NCBI GenBank assembly: GCA_013042825.1
Contig: JABDPL010000029.1
Location: 1 to 8,859, forward strand
Length of the DNA stretch: 8,859 nucleotides
Origin: Flavobacteriaceae bacterium
GTDB lineage: Bacteria > Bacteroidota > Bacteroidia > Flavobacteriales > Flavobacteriaceae
Reading direction: 5' to 3'
The notes beneath the pieces are model-generated. The model was not told the origin of the DNA, did no database searches, and was given only the letters and a program-made list of their open reading frames with translations. Below, one piece after another: positions 1 through 6,040 of this stretch. The number at the start of each line of letters is the position of its first letter. Positions within the stretch are counted from its first letter, which is position 1. The translations under genes and the position numbers were made by a program.

Positions 1-252
1 ACCGGGTATTCTGTCTTTTCGCGCAATCGCATGTTCGGTAATATGATCGGGAAAGGCTACACGGTTAAATCGGCTATGATGGAGATGAATATGGTTGCTG
101 AAGGTTATTATGCCACCAAAAGCGCTAAAATTCTTAATGATAAGAACATCAAGAAGACCCGATTACCCATAATCGCTGCTGTTTATGCCATTCTATACGA
201 TGGGAAGGACGCAAAAACCGAGTTCGAGAAACTTACAGAGCTGTTGGATTGA
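1..252 (+). CDS. gpsA: NAD(P)-dependent glycerol-3-phosphate dehydrogenase, C-terminal end (5' part outside window)
   Basis: The reading frame is open from base 1 to the TGA at 250-252 and gives the last 83 residues. GpsA reduces dihydroxyacetone phosphate to sn-glycerol-3-phosphate in the cytoplasm, the first step towards phospholipid backbones. The visible part begins with a Ser-Arg-Asn-Arg motif followed by Phe-Gly and Ile-Gly-Lys-Gly, the characteristic substrate-binding Arg-Asn pair of the helical C-terminal domain. The Met-Asn-Met-Val-Ala-Glu-Gly stretch after it is also conserved in the family. The end (KNIKKTRLPIIAAVYAILYDGKD, described by position about 42-64 of the fragment) matches the usual GpsA tail, so the 3' end looks intact. 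It converges on pheS with only 3 bp between the stop codons, leaving no separate terminator. The NAD-binding N-terminus cannot be judged here. Confidence 0.93.
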   Translation, partial: TGYSVFSRNRMFGNMIGKGYTVKSAMMEMNMVAEGYYATKSAKILNDKNIKKTRLPIIAAVYAILYDGKDAKTEFEKLTELLD

Positions 253-255
253 TCT

Positions 256-1275
256 CTAGAATGCTGACTGGAATTGTTTGAGAAACCGCACATCATTCTC
301 ACTTAACAACCTGATATCACCTATCTGGTGCAATAACAAGGCGATCCTGTCGATTCCCATGCCGAAGGCAAATCCGGAATACACCTTCGAATCTATACCA
401 CAGTTATCTAGTACATTGGGGTCAACCATCCCACAGCCCATAATTTCAAGCCAGCCTGTTCCTTTTGTCATCCTGTAATCGGTTTCCGTTTCCAGTCCCC
501 AATATACATCTACCTCAGCACTGGGTTCAGTAAAGGGAAAAAATGACGGCCTCAGTCTGATTTTCGACTTCCCGAACATTTCAGTAGTAAAGTATTCAAG
601 GGTCTGCTTAAGATCAGCAAAACTGACATCCTTATCTATATAAAGCCCTTCCACCTGGTGGAAGAAACAGTGGGAACGCGCCGAAATAGCCTCATTTCTA
701 TATACACGACCAGGAGAAATGGTGCGTATAGGTGGTTTATGCTGCTCCATGTAGCGTACCTGAACGGAACTTGTATGTGTGCGCAGCAGCATTTCAGAAT
801 CAGACTTCAGAAAAAAGGTGTCCTGCATATCTCGTGCCGGATGATATTCAGGCAAATTCAATGCGGTAAAATTGTGCCAGTCATCTTCGATCTCAGGCCC
901 CTCGCTAACATTGAAACCTATCCTTGAGAAAATATCGATAATACGGTTTTTCACAATCGATATGGGATGGCGGGATCCGATTGCCATCGGCTCACCAGGT
1001 CTTGTTAGATCACCAAACACCCCCTGGTCATCAGACTTCTTATCGAGTTCCAGTTTTATGCTATTGACCTTATCCTGGGCAGTGGTTTTTAACTGGTTAA
1101 TGGCCTGGCCATAGGCTTTTTTCTCCTCATTGGGCACGCTCTTGAATTCAGCGAATAACCCATTCAACAGTCCTTTTTTTCCCAGGAATCGTATCCGAAA
1201 AGCTTCAAGATCTTGCTGAGAGGTCGTATGGAAGGCCTCTGCTTCAGAAATAAGGGTTTTGATCTTGTCTATCAT
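256..1275 (-). CDS. pheS: Phenylalanine--tRNA ligase alpha subunit
   Basis: This is the catalytic alpha chain of the cytoplasmic (alpha-beta)2 phenylalanyl-tRNA synthetase, which charges tRNA-Phe using ATP. It has 339 residues, normal for PheS. The first ~90 residues form the N-terminal coiled-coil, tRNA-binding arm (RFLGKKGLL is the conserved start of that arm). The class II catalytic core follows. Motif 2 runs from PGRVYRNE to FHQVEGLYID, then comes GCGMVDPNVL, and motif 3 is GFAFGMGIDR near the C-terminus. A longer frame starts with TTG at 1287, but the ATG at 1275 gives the usual Met-Ile-Asp-Lys-Ile start and is preceded by a GAGAA-like site, so I chose it. The beta-subunit gene pheT is not adjacent, a common arrangement in Bacteroidota. 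A TAAATTTG -7 element in the gap upstream suggests its own promoter. Identification is secure. Confidence 0.97.
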   Translation of the reverse strand: MIDKIKTLISEAEAFHTTSQQDLEAFRIRFLGKKGLLNGLFAEFKSVPNEEKKAYGQAINQLKTTAQDKVNSIKLELDKKSDDQGVFGDLTRPGEPMAIGSRHPISIVKNRIIDIFSRIGFNVSEGPEIEDDWHNFTALNLPEYHPARDMQDTFFLKSDSEMLLRTHTSSVQVRYMEQHKPPIRTISPGRVYRNEAISARSHCFFHQVEGLYIDKDVSFADLKQTLEYFTTEMFGKSKIRLRPSFFPFTEPSAEVDVYWGLETETDYRMTKGTGWLEIMGCGMVDPNVLDNCGIDSKVYSGFAFGMGIDRIALLLHQIGDIRLLSENDVRFLKQFQSAF

Positions 1276-1297
1276 AGTGATTCTCAATAAATGAAGG

Positions 1298-1305
1298 CAA
1301 ATTTA
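1298..1305 (-). promoter_or_regulatory. Putative -7 promoter element for pheS
   Basis: The minus strand reads TAAATTTG, an exact match to the Bacteroidota TAnnTTTG -7 consensus. It lies about 22 bases before the pheS ATG, in the short gap after the stop codon of the upstream 118-residue gene. I see no clear TTG at the -33 position, which would fall inside that upstream gene. It suggests that pheS can be transcribed on its own as well as by read-through. Confidence 0.5.
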
Positions 1306-1312
1306 ATAATTC

Positions 1313-1669
1313 CTAAGAGATAAATTCAGTCTCGATGAAATAGTTTACAATGGCCTTCTTCATTAAAATGCTCTGCTCGCCGGCCTTCAAATGGGGTAAT
1401 TCCTCTTTTACTTTGTAATGCGGCCAACCATGCTCATCTATATAATCGAATTCATAATACCCATAGGGCTCGAGCAACCGGCATATGGCGATATGCATCA
1501 AATGCACCTTTTCATCTTTTTTAAAGGTACGGTGCAATTGTCCTAGTTCCTGAACGCCGATCAGGTAAATAATGGAGTCCAGGTCTAATGCTTCACCTTC
1601 GGAAAAGCGATCCGACAGTTTTACAACCAATGCCTCCCAGCGTTCTTTTAATTTTTCGTCTCTCGTCAT
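1313..1669 (-). CDS. Conserved-looking small protein of unknown function (118 aa)
   Basis: I do not recognise a named family. The 118-residue protein has no signal peptide or membrane segment and should be cytoplasmic. It is rich in charged residues, with a helical-looking first half (MTRDEKLKERWEAL onward). The centre is aromatic-rich (about residues 68-85, with Pro-Tyr-Gly-Tyr-Tyr-Glu-Phe-Asp-Tyr and then Gly-Trp-Pro-His-Tyr). Two cysteine-free halves flank Cys63. The frame is clean, starts with ATG and stops with TAG, and no longer overlapping frame competes with it. It sits 37 bp upstream of the pheS ATG on the same strand and is divergent from cvpA. A -7 element only 7 bases before its ATG implies an almost leaderless mRNA. 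From general familiarity I expect it to be conserved in flavobacteria, but I cannot verify this, and co-location with pheS alone does not give a function. Confidence 0.82.
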   Translation of the reverse strand: MTRDEKLKERWEALVVKLSDRFSEGEALDLDSIIYLIGVQELGQLHRTFKKDEKVHLMHIAICRLLEPYGYYEFDYIDEHGWPHYKVKEELPHLKAGEQSILMKKAIVNYFIETEFIS

Positions 1670-1676
1670 TAAGGCA

Positions 1677-1684
1677 CAAAGTTA
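1677..1684 (-). promoter_or_regulatory. Putative -7 promoter element for the 118-aa gene
   Basis: The minus strand reads TAACTTTG, an exact TAnnTTTG match that ends 7 bases before the ATG at 1669. Transcription would start within a few bases of the start codon, giving a near-leaderless transcript. The same 8-mer also occurs upstream of the AraC regulator gene. No good -33 TTG is visible at the expected distance. Confidence 0.5.
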
Positions 1685-1717
1685 AATACAAATGAAATAC
1701 CACTAAAACTATGTCGT

Positions 1718-1725
1718 TATATTTG
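1718..1725 (+). promoter_or_regulatory. Putative -7 promoter element for cvpA
   Basis: The sequence TATATTTG fits TAnnTTTG exactly and lies 17 bases before the GTG start of the cvpA-like gene, predicting a short 5' leader. It is back to back with the minus-strand element at 1677-1684, so the 73-bp gap 1670-1742 appears to be a compact divergent promoter region. No clear -33 TTG is present. Confidence 0.5.
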
Positions 1726-1742
1726 TTAAAACATCTTATCAC

Positions 1743-2261
1743 GTGAATATCATTGACATATTATTGGGAGCGTTGTTGTTATTCGGACTGGTGCGTGGGT
1801 TATCGAAAGGGCTTTTCGTTGAGGTTGCATCCCTTTTAGCCCTGGTTGCAGGGATCTACGGGGCTATACATTTTAGCAATTTCACCGCTGAATTTCTTAT
1901 GGAACGGGTAGAATGGGGCGAAAAGACCATAAACCTGACCGCTTTTGCCATAACCTTCATCATTATCGTAATCGCGATTACCCTTGCCGGCAAGGCCTTG
2001 ACCAAATTAGCCGATTTTGCTGCTCTGGGCATTCTGAATTCAATTCTGGGTGGGGTGTTTGGCATTTTAAAGATCGGTCTGATCCTAAGTGTGGTTTTGT
2101 TGATATTCAGTAAAATGAATAGAACAATACCCTTTCTTGAAGATGAGGACCTTGAACAATCGGTCCTCTATGAGCCTGTAAAGTCACTGGCCCCTATGCT
2201 GTTCCCCAATTTCATACATGTGGAGGAGGTGGAAGATGAAACTGCAAAAACCGATTCCTGA
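1743..2261 (+). CDS. cvpA: CvpA family inner-membrane protein
   Basis: This 172-residue membrane protein belongs to the CvpA family, known in Escherichia coli for a role in colicin V production and in envelope stress tolerance; its biochemical activity is not established. Four hydrophobic segments are visible at about residues 3-20, 25-44, 62-84 and 100-123. The family-typical Gly-rich stretch Leu-Val-Arg-Gly-Leu-Ser-Lys-Gly-Leu lies early, and Asn-Ser-Ile-Leu-Gly-Gly-Val-Phe-Gly near residue 100. The tail (about 130-172) is acidic and soluble. Translation starts at GTG: MNIIDILLGALLLFGLVRG is the expected beginning and no ATG precedes it in frame within the leader. The TGA is only 2 bp from the stop of the convergent AraC gene. 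The family call is firm, and the gene symbol is used in the family sense. Confidence 0.9.
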   Translation: MNIIDILLGALLLFGLVRGLSKGLFVEVASLLALVAGIYGAIHFSNFTAEFLMERVEWGEKTINLTAFAITFIIIVIAITLAGKALTKLADFAALGILNSILGGVFGILKIGLILSVVLLIFSKMNRTIPFLEDEDLEQSVLYEPVKSLAPMLFPNFIHVEEVEDETAKTDS

Positions 2262-2263
2262 TA

Positions 2264-3127
2264 TTAGGATGTGCTGAGGATATACTGTTTTGGGGTCGTG
2301 CCATATTTCTTCTTGAAAGCCGAAATGAAATGACTTGCGGTGCTGTAACCTACCTGAAGGCTGATCTCTGAAACATTGTATTTCCTGGATAGTAATTGTT
2401 TCCTTGCATATTCAAGCTTATAGTCAAGCAGAAAATTAAAAACCGATTCGCCATACAGATGTTTAAAGCCTTCCTTTAACTTTGAGACAGACAAGCCCAC
2501 TTCATCTGCCAATTGTTGCAAACTGGGCGGTTCGGCCATTCTATCGATAATGATCTTCTTCGCTTTTTTAATCCTTTCGACATTTTCTTCACTATCGAGA
2601 AAAGGACAGCTTTGTTTGTCATCACTGGTTTCACCAAAGTATAAACAAAGCATCTCATAGGCCTTAGCCTTTAGATATAACTTCTGCATGGAATTGTGCT
2701 TCTGTTCATCCATGATCTGGTTCAGGACCAGAACTTCCGACGGACTTAAAGCTTTGTCCAGATAATATTTTTTGTGTCGGTTTTCTTCATTAAGAAATGG
2801 TATATGATCGGCCACCTGTGAAAAAAACGAATGAAATCGTTTGATTGAGAATATAAAGGTAATATGCCTTCCCCTGGGTGGAATTTCGAGGTTGATCGGG
2901 AGATCGGTATCGGGATTATAAAGCATCATGGAATTGTCGAAAGTTAAAGTTCTGCTGTAGTGAGGGCCATAATGCAAAATACTTTCATCGTACAGGCAGA
3001 AATGCATTTGAATGCAAGTTTTATCCACCGGCCTGTTAAACCAAATCGGTTCGTTTTTATCATTGATGAATTTTAAAACTGTAAATCCGTCCTGTACATA
3101 AATTTCCTGCATTTCTTTAAGCGTCAT
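2264..3127 (-). CDS. AraC/PchR-type transcriptional regulator of the neighbouring uptake operon
   Basis: This 287-residue protein has an N-terminal ligand-sensing region (about 1-175) and a C-terminal AraC-type DNA-binding domain (about 183-285). The two helix-turn-helix units are visible: SLQQLADEVGLSVSKLKEGFK (about 202-222), and NVSEISLQVGYSTASHFISA (about 251-270) followed by the AraC signature FKKKYGTTPKQY. The LKEGFKHLYGESVFNFLLDYKLEYA style is typical of the PchR/YbtA branch, whose studied members sense ferric siderophores and activate outer-membrane receptor genes. It is divergent from the TonB-dependent receptor gene, with 183 bp between the start codons, and direct repeats suited to AraC binding lie in that gap. 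I infer that it controls the receptor-lipoprotein-membrane protein unit. The ligand is unknown. The ATG at 3127 follows an A-rich stretch with AAAGAAAA, acceptable for this phylum. Confidence 0.92.
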   Translation of the reverse strand: MTLKEMQEIYVQDGFTVLKFINDKNEPIWFNRPVDKTCIQMHFCLYDESILHYGPHYSRTLTFDNSMMLYNPDTDLPINLEIPPRGRHITFIFSIKRFHSFFSQVADHIPFLNEENRHKKYYLDKALSPSEVLVLNQIMDEQKHNSMQKLYLKAKAYEMLCLYFGETSDDKQSCPFLDSEENVERIKKAKKIIIDRMAEPPSLQQLADEVGLSVSKLKEGFKHLYGESVFNFLLDYKLEYARKQLLSRKYNVSEISLQVGYSTASHFISAFKKKYGTTPKQYILSTS

Positions 3128-3179
3128 TTATTTTTTCTTTTTCAATATTTTTTAGTTTGCCCTTGTTGAAAGAGTTGCG

Positions 3180-3187
3180 CAAAGTTA
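3180..3187 (-). promoter_or_regulatory. Putative -7 promoter element for the AraC regulator gene
   Basis: The minus strand reads TAACTTTG, an exact TAnnTTTG match, about 52 bases before the regulator's ATG at 3127. It overlaps the end of an 8-bp palindrome, TTGCGCAA, at 3175-3182. No convincing -33 TTG is visible upstream of it on that strand. Confidence 0.45.
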
Positions 3188-3224
3188 AGTATATTAGGTC
3201 GCTTCACGCATTCTATTTAACATT

Positions 3225-3244
3225 TTATAAAGCGTTATTTATAA
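3225..3244. repeat. 7-bp inverted repeat around the first AGCGTT copy
   Basis: TTATAAA (3225-3231) and TTTATAA (3238-3244) are perfect inverted copies separated by GCGTTA. The dyad is centred on the first direct-repeat unit of the receptor promoter region. It could be a second way for a regulator to read this site, or a by-product of AT-rich sequence. Confidence 0.4.
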
Positions 3245-3277
3245 ATCCCCAAGCGTTATTTAATAGAATTTAGCGTT
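3230..3277 (+). promoter_or_regulatory. Direct-repeat operator, probable AraC-family binding site
   Basis: The 12-mer AAGCGTTATTTA occurs exactly at 3230-3241 and again at 3251-3262, a period of 21 bp or two helical turns. A third partial copy, AGCGTT, lies at 3272-3277, 20 bp further on. Direct repeats on one face of the helix are the usual target of AraC-family activators. The second copy covers the position expected for the -33 element and the third directly abuts the -7 element at 3280. This is the arrangement of an activator that replaces a missing -33 box. The likely binder is the divergent AraC/PchR-type protein. The repeats are seen directly; binding is inferred. Confidence 0.7.
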
Positions 3278-3279
3278 CA

Positions 3280-3287
3280 TAATTTTG
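3280..3287 (+). promoter_or_regulatory. Putative -7 promoter element of the receptor operon
   Basis: The sequence TAATTTTG matches TAnnTTTG exactly and lies 23 bases upstream of the receptor ATG. There is no TTTG or TTG at the expected -33 distance; that position is taken by the second direct-repeat copy. This fits an activator-dependent promoter. The leader would be short (about 18-20 bases) and shows no Shine-Dalgarno sequence. Confidence 0.6.
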
Positions 3288-3310
3288 CTCTGATTTTTAA
3301 CTCACTACAC

Positions 3311-5386
3311 ATGCGCTTAACATTAATGGCCCTGCTATTTTTGCTTTGCTGTCAATTGCCTTATGCACAGGAAGACGTAATTAAATCTTCCGATAGCATT
3401 CGCACTGAAAAAATTTCGGAGATCATTTTAACGGCTACCCGGACCTACCGGCAACTGTCTTCACTTCCCATGCCGGCACAGCTCATCAAGGCAGAGGAGA
3501 TCAAAAGCATCAATGCCCTTCGCCTGAATGATCTGTTAAGCGAGCAGACAGGAATTATCACAGTTCCCGACTTCGGTGGAGGCGAGGGGATTCAGATGCA
3601 GGGGCTCGATTCGCAATATACCCTAGTGCTTATCGATGGCGTACCATTAATTGGGCGTTCGGCCGGTACACTTGATCTGAGCAGAATTTCTGTAGGAAAT
3701 ATAAAACAGATCGAGGTGGTTAAGGGCGCATCTTCAAGTCTATATGGCAGCGAGGCTCTTGGTGGCGTGATCAATATAATCACTGAAAATCCGAAATCAG
3801 GATTAAAAGGAAAGCTCGACCATCGCTCCGGTAGTTTTAACACGAACGATAGTCGGCTAAATCTCAATTATAAAAAGAATAAACTGGGGCTTAATTTCTT
3901 TATAAATCGCTTTGAAACCGACGGTTATGACCTCGATGCCGATAATATCCTGAACACTGTTGATGCCTACACGAATTACACGTTCAGCGGGAAGGTTAAT
4001 TATGATATAGGGAAGAACACCGATATCGTCATATCCGGACGATATTTCACCCAGGAACAAAACACGGCAGGGTCTGAACTATTCACCGGCCAGAGTAATA
4101 TAGACGACTGGAATACGAGGTTGCTGCTTAATCATGAATTCAATTCGAAATGGAAAAGTGAACTGGAACTTTACGGAACCGGTTACAAGGCTACTGAATT
4201 CCTCGACGATACTGAAGGCAACCTTGTAAATGAGAGTGACTTCGACCAGGTATTGCTCCGCCCGGAATTCAGAACAACGCTTAAGTATTCGGAAACAGGG
4301 ACAATTATCGGGGGACTTGGTATGAACCATGAAAGCCTTGACAGGAATGACTTTTCGACGAATCCCGAATTTAACTCACCTTATGTTTTCCTGCAGTGGG
4401 ACAGCTATTTAAATAAAAAATTGAATCTTATACTGGGTGCCCGATTCGATGGCCACAACGAATACAAATCTCAATTCTCACCAAAATTGGCCATGCGATA
4501 TGATCTAAGCGATGAGCTCGCTTTGAAGGGGTCAGTAGGTTATGGATTCAAAGCTCCCGATTTCAGGCAACTTTATTTCAATTTCTCAAATGGCGTGGTC
4601 GGTTATACCATTCTCGGTTACAACGCAGTGAACACGGTAATACCGCAATTGGAAAGCCAGGGCCAGATCGCAAACATTTTAGTCCCCTTGTCTGAATTCA
4701 ATGGTCAGTTGTCTCCGGAGAATTCAGTGGGTATCAATCTGGGCGTCGATCTTAAACCAACCTCCAATGTTAGCATGAATATCAATTTGTTCAGGAATTC
4801 CATTGATGATCTGATTGATATCAGGATTGTGGCCAATAAGACCAATGGTCAAAACGTATTCAGCTATTATAATATCAACTCGGTTTACACCCAGGGACTG
4901 GAGTATAACTTAAGCTGGAAGCCAAATGAAAACTTAAGAATATCCGGAGGATATCAGCTGCTGTTCGCCAGGGACAATGATGCTGAAGAAGCCTTTAAGA
5001 ATGGTGAGGTGTTTGCAAGGGAAAATCCTACTGCTCCTGCCTTTCAGCTGGATAAATCGGATTACTTCGGCTTGTTCAACCGATCCAGGCACACGGCTAA
5101 TGTCAAGCTGTTTTACAAGATTGAAAAATGGGATGCCAATTTTAATATCAGGGGGGTATATCGAAGCAAATTCGGTCTGTTCGACACCAATGGAAATGCT
5201 TATCTGGACACTTACGATGACTTTGTAGACGGGTACTCCATCTGGGACCTTGCTATAAACAAGACATTCTATAAAAATTACGAATTAGGGCTGGGTATGG
5301 ATAATGTTCTCGACTTTACAGATCCTCAGAACATTAGCAATATTCCAGGCAGAATCATCTATGGAACATTAACTGTAAATTTTTAA
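3311..5386 (+). CDS. TonB-dependent outer-membrane receptor (HmuR/BtuB-like) of an HmuY-type cassette
   Basis: This 691-residue outer-membrane transporter lets a ligand enter the periplasm using TonB energy. Residues 1-19 form a signal peptide ending Pro-Tyr-Ala before Gln20. A TonB-box-like stretch (Ser-Glu-Ile-Ile-Leu-Thr-Ala-Thr) lies at 36-43. The plug domain spans about 50-160, with LVLIDGVPL (105-113), IEVVKGASSSLYGSEALGG (134-152) and VINII. The rest is a 22-strand-type barrel ending in Gly-Thr-Leu-Thr-Val-Asn-Phe, with the terminal Phe needed for barrel assembly. No carboxypeptidase-like N-terminal domain is present, so it is a slim receptor rather than SusC-like. Haem receptors carry FRAP and NPNL boxes; here the equivalents are FKAP (413-416) and LSPENS (467-472). 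No histidine lies between them or in the plug, unlike haem-binding HmuR; the only histidines are 171, 275, 340, 382 and 594. The HmuY gene follows 10 bp downstream. The substrate is therefore uncertain. Confidence 0.95.
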   Translation: MRLTLMALLFLLCCQLPYAQEDVIKSSDSIRTEKISEIILTATRTYRQLSSLPMPAQLIKAEEIKSINALRLNDLLSEQTGIITVPDFGGGEGIQMQGLDSQYTLVLIDGVPLIGRSAGTLDLSRISVGNIKQIEVVKGASSSLYGSEALGGVINIITENPKSGLKGKLDHRSGSFNTNDSRLNLNYKKNKLGLNFFINRFETDGYDLDADNILNTVDAYTNYTFSGKVNYDIGKNTDIVISGRYFTQEQNTAGSELFTGQSNIDDWNTRLLLNHEFNSKWKSELELYGTGYKATEFLDDTEGNLVNESDFDQVLLRPEFRTTLKYSETGTIIGGLGMNHESLDRNDFSTNPEFNSPYVFLQWDSYLNKKLNLILGARFDGHNEYKSQFSPKLAMRYDLSDELALKGSVGYGFKAPDFRQLYFNFSNGVVGYTILGYNAVNTVIPQLESQGQIANILVPLSEFNGQLSPENSVGINLGVDLKPTSNVSMNINLFRNSIDDLIDIRIVANKTNGQNVFSYYNINSVYTQGLEYNLSWKPNENLRISGGYQLLFARDNDAEEAFKNGEVFARENPTAPAFQLDKSDYFGLFNRSRHTANVKLFYKIEKWDANFNIRGVYRSKFGLFDTNGNAYLDTYDDFVDGYSIWDLAINKTFYKNYELGLGMDNVLDFTDPQNISNIPGRIIYGTLTVNF

Positions 5387-5396
5387 AAATCACACT

Positions 5397-6029
5397 ATGA
5401 AAACTCTAAAACTATTATCGATTTTAACCCTTGGCTTGGTGCTCAGCTCATGTAGTAATGATGATGACGGTCCGCAATTGCAGCAAGTCGAATCAGATAC
5501 AGTGCTCAATCTCTTCGCGCCTCAAACGGGTGGCCAGGGTGATCCTGTATCAGGCGAATTCACCAAATTTGATTTTAACAGTGGAGAAACCACAACTGAT
5601 GCGACCGAATGGGATATAGCCTTCCGCGGTACGACCATTATAGTCAACGGAGGTGAATCTTTAGGAACCACCGATGAACCGGAAAGAACAGGAAACGCAG
5701 CTGCATATTTAGCAACCGGAACCTTTGGTGATATACTAGAGGTAACGCCCGATCAATTCAATCAGGATTCATCTGAAGGTTATGCCATTGCTTCGGGTAG
5801 TGGAAATGGCTGGTATAACTATAACTTCATGGCTAACACCATAGAGCCTATTCCCGGCAAAATTCTTGTTTTCAGAACAAGGGAGGGGCGATATGCCAAA
5901 GTAGAGATCCTGAGTTATTACAAGGATGCTCCTGATGAAATCACTCCGGAAATAGCGGCGAATGATCTCAGGTATTACACCTTTAATTATGTTTACCAAC
6001 CTAATGACAGTGAGACTACATTTGAATAA
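5397..6029 (+). CDS. HmuY-family surface lipoprotein without histidines
   Basis: This 210-residue lipoprotein has a type II signal peptide with lipobox Leu-Ser-Ser-Cys and lipidated Cys19. The following Ser-Asn-Asp-Asp-Asp-Gly resembles the lipoprotein export signal that sends Bacteroidota lipoproteins to the cell surface. The fold signature of HmuY is clear: ATEWDIAFRGTTIIVNGG (about 69-86), NGWYNYN (137-143) and GKILVFRTREGRYAKVEILSYYKDAP (about 154-179). HmuY of Porphyromonas gingivalis takes haem from host proteins using two histidines and hands it to the receptor HmuR. This protein has no histidine at all, and Met145 is its only methionine besides the initiator. Classical bis-His haem binding is therefore excluded, and bis-Met binding, as reported for some relatives, is unlikely. 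The ORF starts 10 bp after the receptor stop, as one operon. Family is firm, ligand unknown. Confidence 0.93.
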   Translation: MKTLKLLSILTLGLVLSSCSNDDDGPQLQQVESDTVLNLFAPQTGGQGDPVSGEFTKFDFNSGETTTDATEWDIAFRGTTIIVNGGESLGTTDEPERTGNAAAYLATGTFGDILEVTPDQFNQDSSEGYAIASGSGNGWYNYNFMANTIEPIPGKILVFRTREGRYAKVEILSYYKDAPDEITPEIAANDLRYYTFNYVYQPNDSETTFE

Positions 6030-6040
6030 GAACCGGAGTT

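Noticed and set aside
658..1114. Plus-strand frames of 89 and 80 codons opposite pheS
   Set aside because: They lie antisense inside a well-conserved synthetase gene, resemble nothing, and have no promoter or ribosome site of their own.
1276..1287. Upstream TTG start for pheS, adding four residues
   Set aside because: The ATG at 1275 gives the usual Met-Ile-Asp-Lys start of the family and has a better ribosome site; the extension is not typical of PheS.
1276..1312. Leader peptide or T-box attenuation before pheS
   Set aside because: The gap is only 37 bp and has no Phe-rich frame or terminator hairpin.
3128..3310. Fur box, riboswitch or small RNA in the AraC-receptor gap
   Set aside because: I looked for an iron-box palindrome and stable stems and found none; the AT-rich gap is explained by the direct repeats and two -7 elements.
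3592..4330. Three minus-strand frames inside the receptor gene
   Set aside because: They are antisense shadows of a continuous, clearly recognisable TonB-dependent receptor.
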